64,000 nucleotides of DNA. Source: Streptomyces sp. DT2A-34 (GTDB lineage Bacteria > Actinomycetota > Actinomycetes > Streptomycetales > Streptomycetaceae). The stretch covers positions 7,668,001-7,732,000 of the forward strand of contig NZ_JASTWJ010000001.1 in assembly GCF_030499515.1 (NCBI RefSeq). The letters are read 5' to 3'. The position numbers and the translations under genes are program-made. Shown here in pieces: positions 13,068-21,288 of the stretch. The notes below the pieces were generated by a model. That model worked only from the letters and a program-made list of their open reading frames with translations. It did no database searches and was not told the origin of the DNA. Position 1 is the first letter of the stretch; each line of letters begins with the position of its first letter.

Positions 13068-14025
13068 GGGTGCGGGCAGCGAGCACGTCGGCTCTGCATC
13101 CGTCCGGGTCGCCCCAGGCGGTGCGCAGGGCGCGGGCCTTGGTCAGCCACAGCGACAGGTCGTACTCCGCCGTGTAGCCGATCGCGCCGTGCAACTGCAG
13201 CGCCGTACGGGCGGTGGCGTACGCCGCCTCGCAGGCGGTGGCCTTGGCGGCGGCGACGTCGGCGGGCGCCATGGTGAGGGCGGCGCCGAACAGGAGGGGG
13301 CGGGCGAACTCCAGGGCGATCTTCGCGTCGGCGAGACGATGCTTGACCGCCTGGAACGAGCCTATGGGGGCACCGAACTGGGTGCGCTGCTTGACGTGGG
13401 CGACCGTCTTGTCGAGAAGCGCGAGACCGACGCCGAGAGCCTGGGCGGCGGTGGTGAGGCGGGCGTAGGCCAGGGCGTGGGTGGTGGGCGGGTCGGGGCT
13501 GAGGAGCTCGCCGCCGGGATTGAGGGGGGTGAGGCGGCGGGCCGGGTCCAGGGAGGGGCGTACCGGGCCGTGACCGGGGGAGAGGTGCAGGCCTTGGGGA
13601 GTGAGGGCCAGGTGGGTGGTGGCCACGTCGCCGTCCAGGGCGTACGGCGCTGTCCACGCCAGCGTCGCCACCGCCTCGCCCGTCGCCAGCGCCGGCAGGA
13701 GCCGCTTGGCCGGGCCGGGATCCGGTAGGCCGGCCAGCAGGGTCGCTGCCGTGACCGTTTCCACCAGCGGTCCCGGTACCGCATGGCGCCCCAACTCCAC
13801 GAAGGCAACGGCGAGTTCGAGGGGGCGAGGGCCCAGCCCTTCGTACGCCTCAGGAACGGCCAGCGCGAACACTCCCGCTTCGGCGATACGGGACCACAGC
13901 GCGCGGCCCCGCGCATGCTCGCCCCGGCTCCAGTCCCGTACGGCCGACGGCGTGTCCGCAGCCGTCAGCATCATGTCCAACGAATCGGCGAACGCCCGCT
14001 GCTCGGCGTCCAGGAGGAACCGCAT
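13045..14025 (-). CDS. ipdE2: acyl-CoA dehydrogenase, small subunit of IpdE1-IpdE2 type
   Basis: This 326-residue protein is a shortened acyl-CoA dehydrogenase. It keeps the C-terminal FAD-domain segments (KQRTQFGAPIGSFQAVKHRLAD near residue 212 and LQLHGAIGYTAEYDLSLWL near 277), while the middle of the protein is divergent. Steroid-degrading actinobacteria use such half-active proteins as partners in alpha2beta2 enzymes. The length and the neighbouring ipd genes fit IpdE2 (FadE33), which with IpdE1 oxidises a ring C/D steroid CoA thioester. Its ATG overlaps the stop of the larger subunit gene as ATGA, supporting a heteromer. The assignment rests on gene context and on resemblance I recognise by eye. 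Confidence 0.75.
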   Translation of the reverse strand: MRFLLDAEQRAFADSLDMMLTAADTPSAVRDWSRGEHARGRALWSRIAEAGVFALAVPEAYEGLGPRPLELAVAFVELGRHAVPGPLVETVTAATLLAGLPDPGPAKRLLPALATGEAVATLAWTAPYALDGDVATTHLALTPQGLHLSPGHGPVRPSLDPARRLTPLNPGGELLSPDPPTTHALAYARLTTAAQALGVGLALLDKTVAHVKQRTQFGAPIGSFQAVKHRLADAKIALEFARPLLFGAALTMAPADVAAAKATACEAAYATARTALQLHGAIGYTAEYDLSLWLTKARALRTAWGDPDGCRADVLAARTLSGDRRW

Positions 14026-15164
14026 CAGCGAGGTCCCTTCGGCAGCCCGAGCAGCCGCTCGGCGATGATGTCGCGCTGGATCTCGTTCGTCCCGGCGTAG
14101 ATCGGGCCGGCGAGGGAGAAGACGTACCGCTCGGACCAGTCGGTGCCGGCCACCTCGCCCTCTGCGCCCAGCAGATCGAGCGCCGTCTCGTGCAGCGCGA
14201 TGTCGTACTCCGACCAGAAGACCTTGTTCAGGCTGGACTCCGGGCCGATCGACTCGCCGTCGAGGAAGCGGGCGGCGGCGGCGAAGGTGAAGAGCTGGTA
14301 GGCGCGGGCGCCGATCAGGGCGTCGGCCACGCGGTTCTTGGTGCTCTCCGGGCTGCCCTGGGCCTGCCAGAGCCGGTGCAGCCGGTCGGCGCTCGCGAGG
14401 AACCGGCCGGGGGAGCGGAGCATCAGGCCGCGCTCGTTGCCCGCCGTCGACATCGCGATGCGCCAGCCCTGGCCCGGCTCGCCGATCACGTCCTCGTCCG
14501 GCACGAACACCTCGTCCAGGAACAGCTCGGCGAAGGCGGGCTTGCCGTCGAGGCGGGCGATGGGGCGGACCGTGACACCGGGGGCGTGCAGGTCGAACAT
14601 CAGGTACGTCAGGCCCTGGTGGGGCTTCGGGGCGTCCGGGTCGGTGCGGAACAGGCCGAACGCGCGGTCGGCGAAGGCCGCGCGCGACGACCAGGTCTTC
14701 TGGCCGGACAGCAGCCAGCCGCCCTCCGTGCGGGTGGCCCTGGACCTCAGGGACGCCAGGTCGGAACCGGCCTCCGGCTCCGACCACGCCTGCGCCCAGA
14801 TCACCTCGCCGGTGGCCATGGGAGGGAGCACCCGGGCGCGTTGCTCCTCGGTGCCGTGATCGAAGAGGGTCGGGGCGAGGAGGCTGATCCCGTTCTGGTT
14901 GACGCGGCCGGGGGCGCCCGCCGCGTAGTACTCCTCCTCGAACAGCAGCCACCGCACGAGCGTGGCGTCCCGGCCGCCGTACGCCGTCGGCCAGTTCACC
15001 ACCGACCAGCGGTCCGCCGCCAGTTCGGCCTCCCACGCCCGGTGCGCCGCGAATCCCTCCCCGGTCTCCAGGGACGGGAGCGGATCGGGCGGCACATGCG
15101 CGCGCAGCCAGGCGCGGGCCTCGGCGCGGAACGCCTCGTCGGCGGCGGAGTGGGTGAGGTCCAC
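14025..15164 (-). CDS. ipdE1: acyl-CoA dehydrogenase, large subunit of IpdE1-IpdE2 type
   Basis: The 379-residue flavoprotein is a full acyl-CoA dehydrogenase: WAQAWSEPEAGSDLASL near residue 123 (flavin and substrate contacts), GQKTWSS near 155, and the closing YAGTNEIQRDIIAERLLGLPKG. It is the first gene of a minus-strand pair with the smaller subunit, with ATGA overlap. It is divergent from ipdF across a 60-base region holding a KstR2-like palindrome. In Mycobacterium tuberculosis the equivalent FadE30 gene also sits next to the ipdF and kstR2 homologues, so IpdE1 is the best reading. The GTG start at 15164 follows GGAGGGAGG. The predicted substrate is an HIP-derived CoA thioester; this is inferred. 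Confidence 0.78.
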   Translation of the reverse strand: MDLTHSAADEAFRAEARAWLRAHVPPDPLPSLETGEGFAAHRAWEAELAADRWSVVNWPTAYGGRDATLVRWLLFEEEYYAAGAPGRVNQNGISLLAPTLFDHGTEEQRARVLPPMATGEVIWAQAWSEPEAGSDLASLRSRATRTEGGWLLSGQKTWSSRAAFADRAFGLFRTDPDAPKPHQGLTYLMFDLHAPGVTVRPIARLDGKPAFAELFLDEVFVPDEDVIGEPGQGWRIAMSTAGNERGLMLRSPGRFLASADRLHRLWQAQGSPESTKNRVADALIGARAYQLFTFAAAARFLDGESIGPESSLNKVFWSEYDIALHETALDLLGAEGEVAGTDWSERYVFSLAGPIYAGTNEIQRDIIAERLLGLPKGPR

Positions 15165-15195
15165 GGTCGCCCTCCCTCCTCACGAGTTCTTCCCT

Positions 15196-15209
15196 AACAA
15201 GTGTTTGGT
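15196..15209 (+). promoter_or_regulatory. KstR2-like operator between ipdE1 and ipdF
   Basis: AACAAGTGTTTGGT matches the KstR2 operator AnCAAGnnCTTGnT at every fixed position but one. It sits in the short divergent promoter region, and the partial symmetry extends outward to CCTA/TAGG. A closely related palindrome lies at 21256-21269, in front of the other divergent operon pair of the island. The tetR-family gene two genes away is the expected repressor. Confidence 0.72.
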
Positions 15210-15225
15210 AGGTTAGCGTGCTGCT

Positions 15226-16014
15226 ATGACAAACGTCGAGGCGCCGGCGTACGTTCCCGGGCACGGACTGCTCCGCGGGCGCACCGCCGTCATCACCGCG
15301 GCGGCGGGCGCGGGCATCGGCGGCGCGACCGCGCGCCGCTTCCTCGAAGAGGGTGCGCGCGTGCTGATCAGCGACGCGCACGCGCGGCGACTGAAGGAGT
15401 ACGAGGCGCAGCTGGCCCGGGAGTTCGAGGGCGCGGTGGCGTCCGCGGTGTGCGATGTCACCGACGAGACGCAGGTGCAGGCGCTGTTCGACGCCGCCGT
15501 ACAGGAGCACGGCCGGCTCGACGTGGTCGTCAACAACGCGGGTCTCGGCGGGACTTCACCGCTCGTCGACATGGCCGACGAGCAGTGGGCGCGGGTGCTG
15601 GACGTGACGTTGAACGGCACATTCCGGTGCGTGCGGGCGGCGCTCCGGCTGTTTCGCGCGGACGGGCGTGGCGGCGTGATCGTCAACAACGCCTCCGTCG
15701 TCGGCTGGCGCGCCCAGGCCGGGCAGGCGCACTACGCGGCCGCGAAGGCGGGCGTGATGGCGCTGACCCGGTGCGCCGCGATCGAGGCGGCCGAGTACGG
15801 GGTGCGGGTCAACGCGGTGTCGCCGAGCCTCGCCATGCACCCGCACCTGGCGAAGGTGACGACCCCCGAGCTGCTGGAGGAACTGACCGCGCGCGAGGCC
15901 TTCGGGCGGTACGCCGAACCCTGGGAGGTGGCCAACGTGATCGTCTTCCTGGCGTCCGGCTACTCCTCGTACATGACGGGAGAGATCGTCTCCGTCAGCA
16001 GCCAGCACGCCTAG
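15226..16014 (+). CDS. ipdF: short-chain dehydrogenase, IpdF-like
   Basis: The 262-residue SDR has the cofactor-binding start TAAAGAGIGGATAR near residue 24, NNAG at 103-106, and the catalytic set Ser157, Tyr170 and Lys174. The cofactor loop reads AAAGAGIG rather than the common GGGxGIG. The opening GHGLL motif and the ending SSYMTGEIVSVSSQHA closely match what I know of Rv3559c (IpdF), which oxidises the 5-hydroxy group of the HIP-CoA intermediate in ring C/D breakdown. It is divergent from the acyl-CoA dehydrogenase operon across a KstR2-like palindrome and is followed after 15 bases by the repressor gene. Confidence 0.82.
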   Translation: MTNVEAPAYVPGHGLLRGRTAVITAAAGAGIGGATARRFLEEGARVLISDAHARRLKEYEAQLAREFEGAVASAVCDVTDETQVQALFDAAVQEHGRLDVVVNNAGLGGTSPLVDMADEQWARVLDVTLNGTFRCVRAALRLFRADGRGGVIVNNASVVGWRAQAGQAHYAAAKAGVMALTRCAAIEAAEYGVRVNAVSPSLAMHPHLAKVTTPELLEELTAREAFGRYAEPWEVANVIVFLASGYSSYMTGEIVSVSSQHA

Positions 16015-16029
16015 GACGACAATGGACCC

Positions 16030-16641
16030 GTGCCGACCAAGAAGAAGCCCCAGGTGACCGCCGCAGCCGCCAGGCGCCGCGAACTCCTCGACACCGCCGC
16101 CGAGGTCTTCGCCGAGCAGGGCTACAACGCCACCACCGTACGCAAGATCGCCGACCACGCGGGCATGCTCGCGGGCAGCCTCTACTACCACTTCGACTCC
16201 AAGGAGTCGATGCTGGAGGAGATCCTGCGGTCCTTCCTCGACGAGCTGTGGAGTGGCTACGACGCCGTCCTGGCGGCCGAGCTGGACCCGCGCGAGACGC
16301 TTCAGGCGCTGGTCACCGAGTCGTTCCGGGAGATCGACCGGCACCGTGCCGCCGTCGCGATCTACCAGAAGGAGAACAGACAGCTGGTGGCGCAGGAGCG
16401 GTTCGCGTTCCTCGCCGAGTCGCAGCGCAAGTTCGAGAAGGCGTGGCTGTCCACGCTGGAGCGCGGGGTCGCGGCCGAGGTGTTCCGGTCCGACCTCGAC
16501 GTCCGGCTCACCTACCGGTTCGTGCGGGACACGGTGTGGGTCGCCGCGTCCTGGTACCGGCCCGGCGGACAGCACAGCCCGGAGGAGATCGCCCGGCAGT
16601 ACCTGTCGATGGTGCTGGACGGGATCGCCGTACGCACATGA
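16030..16641 (+). CDS. kstR2: TetR family repressor, KstR2-like
   Basis: The 203-residue protein has a standard TetR N-terminal helix-turn-helix (AAEVFAEQGYNATTVRKIADHAGMLAGSLYYHF, residues about 23-56). The ligand-binding C-terminus includes YQKENRQLV and ends in SWYRPGGQHSPEEIARQYLSMVLDG. Length, motif set and position beside ipdF and fadA6 match KstR2, which in mycobacteria and rhodococci represses the HIP catabolic genes and is released by HIP-CoA. Two palindromes of KstR2 type lie in the island. It begins at GTG, 15 bases after ipdF, with a modest AGGACG site, so it is probably co-transcribed and autoregulated. Confidence 0.83.
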   Translation: MPTKKKPQVTAAAARRRELLDTAAEVFAEQGYNATTVRKIADHAGMLAGSLYYHFDSKESMLEEILRSFLDELWSGYDAVLAAELDPRETLQALVTESFREIDRHRAAVAIYQKENRQLVAQERFAFLAESQRKFEKAWLSTLERGVAAEVFRSDLDVRLTYRFVRDTVWVAASWYRPGGQHSPEEIARQYLSMVLDGIAVRT

Positions 16642-16667
16642 CTCATCGGGGAATATGGGGAGTTGCC

Positions 16668-17825
16668 ATGGCCGAGGCCTACATCGTCGAAGCGGTCCGT
16701 ACGCCCGTCGGGCGGCGCGCAGGAGGGCTCAGCGGGGTCCATCCGGCCGACCTGGGCGCGCATGTGCTCAAGGAACTCGTCTCGCGCGCGGGCATGGACC
16801 CGGCCGCCGTCGAGGACGTCGTCTTCGGCTGCCTGGACGCCGTGGGGCCGCAGGCCGGCGACATCGCGCGGACCTGCTGGCTGGCGGCCGGGCTGCCCGA
16901 GGAGGTGCCGGGGGTGACCGTGGACCGGCAGTGCGGGTCCTCGCAGCAGGCCGTGCACTTCGCGGCGCAGGGCGTGCTGTCCGGCACCCAGGACCTGGTG
17001 GTCGCGGGCGGCGTGCAGAACATGTCGATGATCCCCATCGCCTTCGCCACCCGGCAGGCCGCCGAGCCGCTGGGGCTGACGGCGGGTCCCTTCGCGGGCA
17101 GCGAGGGCTGGCGGGCGCGGTACGGGGAGAAGCCCGTCAACCAGTTCGTGGGCGCCGAGATGATCGCCGCGACGTGGGGGATCAGCCGGCAGGACCAGGA
17201 GGAGTTCGCACTGCGCTCGCACCGGCGGGCGCTGCGGGCGATCGACGAGGGCCGCTTCGAGCGGGAGGTCGTGCCCTACGGCGGGGTCGCCGTCGACGAG
17301 GGGCCGCGCCGGGACACCTCCCTGGAGAAGATGGCCGGGCTCAAGCCCGTCATCGACGGTGGCACCATCACGGCCGCCTGTTCCTCGCAGGTCTCCGACG
17401 GCGCGGCGGCGATGTTGCTGGCCTCGGAGCGGGCGGTGCGCGAGCATGGGCTCACGCCCCGGGCCCGGGTGCACCACCTCTCGGTGCGCGGTGAGGATCC
17501 CATCCGCATGCTCACCGCCCCCATCCCCGCCACCGCCCACGCCCTGAAGAAGACCGGCCTGACCATCGACGACATCGACCTCGTGGAGATCAACGAGGCC
17601 TTCGCTCCGGTCGTCCTGGCGTGGCTGAAGGAGACCGGCGCGGATCCGGAGAAGGTCAATGTCAATGGCGGTGCGATTGCTCTGGGGCATCCGCTGGGGG
17701 CGACCGGGGTGAAGCTGATGACGACGCTGCTGCACGAACTGGAGCGGACGGGGGGTCGGTTCGGGCTTCAGACGATGTGCGAGGGCGGGGGGCAGGCCAA
17801 TGTGACGATCATCGAGAGGCTGTAG
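16668..17825 (+). CDS. fadA6: acetyl-CoA acyltransferase (thiolase), FadA6-like
   Basis: Thiolases split 3-oxoacyl-CoA with coenzyme A. The 385-residue protein has all three catalytic residues: Cys89 in DRQCGSSQQ, His341 in ALGHPLGATG and Cys371 in TMCEGGG. The NEAFAPV motif is also present. Its place directly after kstR2 is that of fadA6 in the mycobacterial KstR2 regulon, where it acts late in ring C/D degradation. The ATG at 16668 follows GGGGAG by five bases, 26 bases after the repressor stop. The gene converges on ipdC with only three bases between stop codons. Confidence 0.85.
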   Translation: MAEAYIVEAVRTPVGRRAGGLSGVHPADLGAHVLKELVSRAGMDPAAVEDVVFGCLDAVGPQAGDIARTCWLAAGLPEEVPGVTVDRQCGSSQQAVHFAAQGVLSGTQDLVVAGGVQNMSMIPIAFATRQAAEPLGLTAGPFAGSEGWRARYGEKPVNQFVGAEMIAATWGISRQDQEEFALRSHRRALRAIDEGRFEREVVPYGGVAVDEGPRRDTSLEKMAGLKPVIDGGTITAACSSQVSDGAAAMLLASERAVREHGLTPRARVHHLSVRGEDPIRMLTAPIPATAHALKKTGLTIDDIDLVEINEAFAPVVLAWLKETGADPEKVNVNGGAIALGHPLGATGVKLMTTLLHELERTGGRFGLQTMCEGGGQANVTIIERL

Positions 17826-17828
17826 CCG

Positions 17829-18884
17829 TCACGGCGTGAGACGGTCCCGCGCCTCCTGCGCCTCCTTCATGATCCGTTCCACCAGCTCCGCGCACGACGG
17901 CAGGTCGTCGATCACCCCGGCGACCTGCCCGGAGGCCATGACTCCGAGATCCGTACGGCCGTCCACCATCGCCGATCTGAGCAGCATCGGGGTGTTGGCG
18001 GCGAGCAGGACCTGGCTCCAGGTGAGGTCCTTGCCGTGCCGCATCGCCAGGCCGTCGTGGATCAGTTGCCGCCAGGTCAGCCCCGACAGTTTCCGGAAGC
18101 CGGCCGCCCGACGGATTGCGTGCGCCAGGGCCTTCGTACGGCCGGAGTTCTCCAGCGCGGCCACCAGTTCCGTACGCAGCATGCGGTGCGGCAGACCGTC
18201 GACCGCTCGGGTCACCGTCACGTCCTTGACCGTCGCCGCCAGATACCGCGCCTTCACCGCATCCGGCACCGTCGAGTCCGACGTCAGCAGGAACCGTGTG
18301 CCCATCGCGACGCCCGCCGCCCCGTAGGCCAGCGCCGCGACCAGTCCCCGTCCGTCGAAGAAGCCACCCGCCGCCACGACCGGTATGTCCACGGCGTCGA
18401 CCACCTGGGGCAGCAGCACCGTCGTCGCGACCTCGCCGGTGTGTCCGCCGCCCTCCCCGCCCTGCACGATCACCGCGTCCGCGCCCCAGGCCGCGACCTT
18501 CTCGGCATGCCGCCGGGCGCCGATCGAGGGGATGACGATCACGCCCGCGTCCTTGAGCTCGGCGATCAGCTCGGGGGACGGCGCGAGAGCGAAGGACGCG
18601 ACGCGCACACCTTCGTCGATCACGACACGGACCCGGTCGCCGGCGTCCGAGGCGTCCGCGCGCAGATTCACCCCGAACGGCGCGTCGGTACGGGACTTGA
18701 CCTCGCGTATCGCCGCACGCAGCCGGTCGACGGTCATCGTCGCGGAGGCCAGGATGCCCAGCGCACCCGCGTTCGCCGTCGCCGAGACCAGCCGCGGGCC
18801 CGCCACCCAGCCCATCCCCGTCTGCACGAGCGGGTGGCGGACCCCGACCAGCCGGGTCAGCGGCGTCTCCATCGCCGTCTCCAT
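17829..18884 (-). CDS. ipdC: nitronate monooxygenase-like flavoprotein, IpdC-type reductase
   Basis: The 351-residue TIM-barrel flavoprotein is of the 2-nitropropane dioxygenase/nitronate monooxygenase family. PLVQTGMGWVAGPRLVSATANAGALG near residue 18 opens the barrel, and QGGEGGGHTG near 141 and PVVAAGGFFDGRGL near 168 form the FMN phosphate site. In steroid degraders the equivalent IpdC is an NADH-dependent reductase in HIP ring breakdown, and it stands beside ipdAB exactly as here. The ATG overlaps the ipdB stop as ATGA; an in-frame ATG four codons later is possible. It is the last gene of the echA20-ipdA-ipdB-ipdC operon. Confidence 0.82.
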   Translation of the reverse strand: METAMETPLTRLVGVRHPLVQTGMGWVAGPRLVSATANAGALGILASATMTVDRLRAAIREVKSRTDAPFGVNLRADASDAGDRVRVVIDEGVRVASFALAPSPELIAELKDAGVIVIPSIGARRHAEKVAAWGADAVIVQGGEGGGHTGEVATTVLLPQVVDAVDIPVVAAGGFFDGRGLVAALAYGAAGVAMGTRFLLTSDSTVPDAVKARYLAATVKDVTVTRAVDGLPHRMLRTELVAALENSGRTKALAHAIRRAAGFRKLSGLTWRQLIHDGLAMRHGKDLTWSQVLLAANTPMLLRSAMVDGRTDLGVMASGQVAGVIDDLPSCAELVERIMKEAQEARDRLTP

Positions 18885-19633
18885 CACGCACCGACCTCCT
18901 TGGCGCGGGTGTTCGCCGGGTCGATGACCTCGCGGATGAGACGGAGTTCGGCGGCGGTGGGTTCGCGGGTCGGCGGCACGTCGTCCGGAACGACCAGGTC
19001 GAACGCGGTCGCCTCCCTGACCTGCTCCAGGGTGACTCCCGGATGGAGCGACGCCGGACGCATCGTGTGGTCGGGTGTGGCGAAGTCGAAGACGCCGAGG
19101 TCGGAGACGACACGAGGGATGCGGTGATACCGGGCGCCGCCCGCGTGGTCGTAGCCCACCCCGCACACCATGTCGACCTTCTCGACGAACACCCGCCGGG
19201 AATGCCTCGGGATCCAGTAACTGGTCGGATTGTTGAGCGTGTTGACCGGCGCCCCGCGCACCCCGAGCAGCTGCCGCTTCGGCCGCTCCCAGTCGCCGAT
19301 GCACGAGATGTTCTGGTTGCCGAAGCGGTCGATCTGGCTCGCGCCCATCATCACGTGCCGTCGGCCGCCGGTGACCAGGGCCAGGTGCTGTCGGTACGGC
19401 AGCCAGCCCTCGGTGGTCCCGTCCGGGCGGACGAGCATCGCCTCGCCGTCGGTCAGCAGCAGGTCCGGCGAGAACGTGAGCCGTGCCAGCCGGGCCCCCA
19501 CCGACGGGATCAGGCCCATCGGGCTCGCCAGGATCTCCCCCGCGTCGCGCCAGGCCTCGGCGCAGGCGATCACGCAGTACTCGGCACGGGTGGGCGGGAG
19601 AAGAGGTGTGCGGGTGGCTTCCGTCGCCGTCAT
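18884..19633 (-). CDS. ipdB: CoA-transferase family protein subunit B, ring hydrolase IpdB-like
   Basis: The 249-residue beta subunit belongs to the CoA-transferase superfamily. It contains HVMMGASQIDRFGNQNIS near residue 93, GAPVNTLNNPT near 130 and VFDFATPDHTMRP near 180. IpdAB no longer transfers CoA but hydrolyses the steroid C ring, and the order ipdA-ipdB-ipdC with four-base overlaps is characteristic. The ATG at 19633 overlaps the ipdA stop (ATGA), so the two subunits are coupled. The call depends on the family match plus the surrounding regulon; a true CoA transferase is the alternative. Confidence 0.8.
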   Translation of the reverse strand: MTATEATRTPLLPPTRAEYCVIACAEAWRDAGEILASPMGLIPSVGARLARLTFSPDLLLTDGEAMLVRPDGTTEGWLPYRQHLALVTGGRRHVMMGASQIDRFGNQNISCIGDWERPKRQLLGVRGAPVNTLNNPTSYWIPRHSRRVFVEKVDMVCGVGYDHAGGARYHRIPRVVSDLGVFDFATPDHTMRPASLHPGVTLEQVREATAFDLVVPDDVPPTREPTAAELRLIREVIDPANTRAKEVGA

Positions 19634-20466
19634 GAGCCCTCCCCGACCGCCGACCGGTACGCGTGCTCGTCCCCGCCGAGGAACCGCGCCGCGAACTGCG
19701 GCCAGGGCGTGGTCGCGTACGTCTTCTGGAAGGCCTCGTCCCGGCCGTAGTCGGGCGCACAGGACGTGAAGTGCGCCCCGTTCGGGGCCTCGACGACACC
19801 GGTCACCGTGTGCCGCTTGATCAGCAGCGACTGCGGGGCCGCGTCCTTCGTCAACTCGGCCGTGTCGACGACCCGTTCGCAGGAGACGTACGCCGTGTCG
19901 GCCGCCTCGCAGAACAGGTCGTCGAAGTACGGGTCGGGCCCCAGGCACTGCCCGTTGCCCAGCCGGTCGGCGCGGTTGACGTGGACCAGGGCCGCGTCGA
20001 GCCGCAGCGCGGGCATGGCGACGAACGTCTCCCCGTCGTCGTACGGCGAAGTCACCGTCCGCAGGGCCGGGTTGACCCGCATCACATCCGAACCGATCCC
20101 GGCGCGCACCGGCAGGAAGGGCAGCCGGTTCGCGGCCGCGTGCAGCCCCCACATGAACATCGCCTCGTCGACCTCCATCAGCTCGAAGGCGCCGCGCTCC
20201 CGGGCCGCGCGGAAGTACGGTTCGAGGGGGATGGAGTCGAGGGTGGCGAAGGGGGCGACCAGCTTGCGGATCCGCCCGGCGGCGGCGAGCATGCCGACGT
20301 CCGGGCCGCCGTACGAGACGACGGTGAGGTCGGTGACGTCGGACCGGAGTACCGCCCTGACCAGGGCCATCGGCTTGCGGCGTGAGCCCCAGCCGCCGAT
20401 GCCGAGGGTCATGCCGCTGTGCAGCCGGGAGACGACCTGCTCGGCGCTCATTGTCTTGTCGCTCAC
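19630..20466 (-). CDS. ipdA: CoA-transferase family protein subunit A, ring hydrolase IpdA-like
   Basis: The 278-residue alpha subunit starts with the family segment GMTLGIGGWGSRRKPMALVRA. The conserved PLEPYFR, the ADRLGNGQCLGPDPYFDDLF region near residue 166, and a C-terminal domain ending in a predicted surface helix follow. GGWGSRRKP is a feature I associate with IpdA, the partner of IpdB in opening steroid ring C. The GTG start comes directly after the echA20 stop codon (TAGGTG) with GAGGAGGGGG upstream; an in-frame ATG lies five codons in. Substrate assignment is inferred from context. Confidence 0.8.
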   Translation of the reverse strand: MSDKTMSAEQVVSRLHSGMTLGIGGWGSRRKPMALVRAVLRSDVTDLTVVSYGGPDVGMLAAAGRIRKLVAPFATLDSIPLEPYFRAARERGAFELMEVDEAMFMWGLHAAANRLPFLPVRAGIGSDVMRVNPALRTVTSPYDDGETFVAMPALRLDAALVHVNRADRLGNGQCLGPDPYFDDLFCEAADTAYVSCERVVDTAELTKDAAPQSLLIKRHTVTGVVEAPNGAHFTSCAPDYGRDEAFQKTYATTPWPQFAARFLGGDEHAYRSAVGEGS

Positions 20467-21234
20467 CTACGCCCCCTCCTCCGCCTTGCTGCCGAAGGTG
20501 TCACGGACCCGGTCGGCCACCCCGCTGAGGCCGGCCTCGAAGGTGAAGCCCTGCTCGAAGCGGTAGCCGCGGCGCACGTCGACCGGATCGATGCCGTTGA
20601 TGGCGGCCTTGGCCAGGCGCAGCAGCTGCCCGTCCTTGGCGGCGATCTCGCGAGCCAACTCCAGGGCCGCGGCGCGTAGTTCCTCGCGCGGCACGACCCG
20701 CCACACCGAGCCGTGCGCGTGCAGCTCGGCCGCGGTCGCCGTGCGCGAGGTGTAGTACAGCGCGCGCATCAGATGCTGGGGGACCAGCCGGGCCAGATGG
20801 GTGGCCGCGCCCAGCGCTCCCCGGTCCAGCTCGGGCAGCCCGAAGGTGGCGTCCTCGCTTGCCACGATCGCGTCCGCGTTGCCCACCAGGCCGATACCGC
20901 CGCCCAGGCAGAAGCCGTGCACGGCCGCGACCACGGGCACCTCGCAGTCGTACACCGCGCCGAAGGCTTCCGCGCAGGCGTGGTTGGCGCCGATCAGCGC
21001 GCTGTGCCCGTCCCTCTGCAGCTCCTTGATGTCCACGCCCGCGTTGAAGCCGCGCCCCTCGGCCGTGATGACGACACACCGGACCCCCGGGTCGCGTCCC
21101 GCCGTCCGCACGGCGTCGGCCAGAGCGAACCAGCCTTTCACCGGCAGGGCGTTCACCGGCGGGAAGTCGACCGTGACGACGGCGATTCCATTTTTTCCGT
21201 CCCCCTTTTCCGGGGACGAGGTGGAGACACCCAT
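20467..21234 (-). CDS. echA20: enoyl-CoA hydratase/isomerase family protein, EchA20-like
   Basis: The 255-residue crotonase-fold protein has the oxyanion-hole segments GFNAGVDIKELQ near residue 62 and VHGFCLGGGIGLVGNAD near 103. In the mycobacterial KstR2 regulon EchA20 is the first gene of the echA20-ipdABC block and opens a steroid ring hydrolytically rather than hydrating a double bond. Here it likewise starts the operon, divergent from two SDR genes across a KstR2-like palindrome. The ATG at 21234 lies just 22 bases from that palindrome, consistent with repression at the promoter. A generic enoyl-CoA hydratase is the alternative. Confidence 0.8.
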   Translation of the reverse strand: MGVSTSSPEKGDGKNGIAVVTVDFPPVNALPVKGWFALADAVRTAGRDPGVRCVVITAEGRGFNAGVDIKELQRDGHSALIGANHACAEAFGAVYDCEVPVVAAVHGFCLGGGIGLVGNADAIVASEDATFGLPELDRGALGAATHLARLVPQHLMRALYYTSRTATAAELHAHGSVWRVVPREELRAAALELAREIAAKDGQLLRLAKAAINGIDPVDVRRGYRFEQGFTFEAGLSGVADRVRDTFGSKAEEGA

Positions 21235-21255
21235 GGCCGCATCAGCTACCTTTCC

Positions 21256-21269
21256 ACCAAACGTTTGTT
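21256..21269 (+). promoter_or_regulatory. KstR2-like operator between echA20 and SDR operon
   Basis: ACCAAACGTTTGTT contains the perfect decamer palindrome CAAACGTTTG and matches the KstR2 pattern AnCAAGnnCTTGnT except for the two inner G/C positions. It lies in the 54-base divergent promoter region and shares its outer bases with the site at 15196-15209, suggesting a local consensus of roughly ACCAAACnnTTGTT. Confidence 0.72.
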
Positions 21270-21288
21270 AGGTGAAGGGTAGCCGGGA

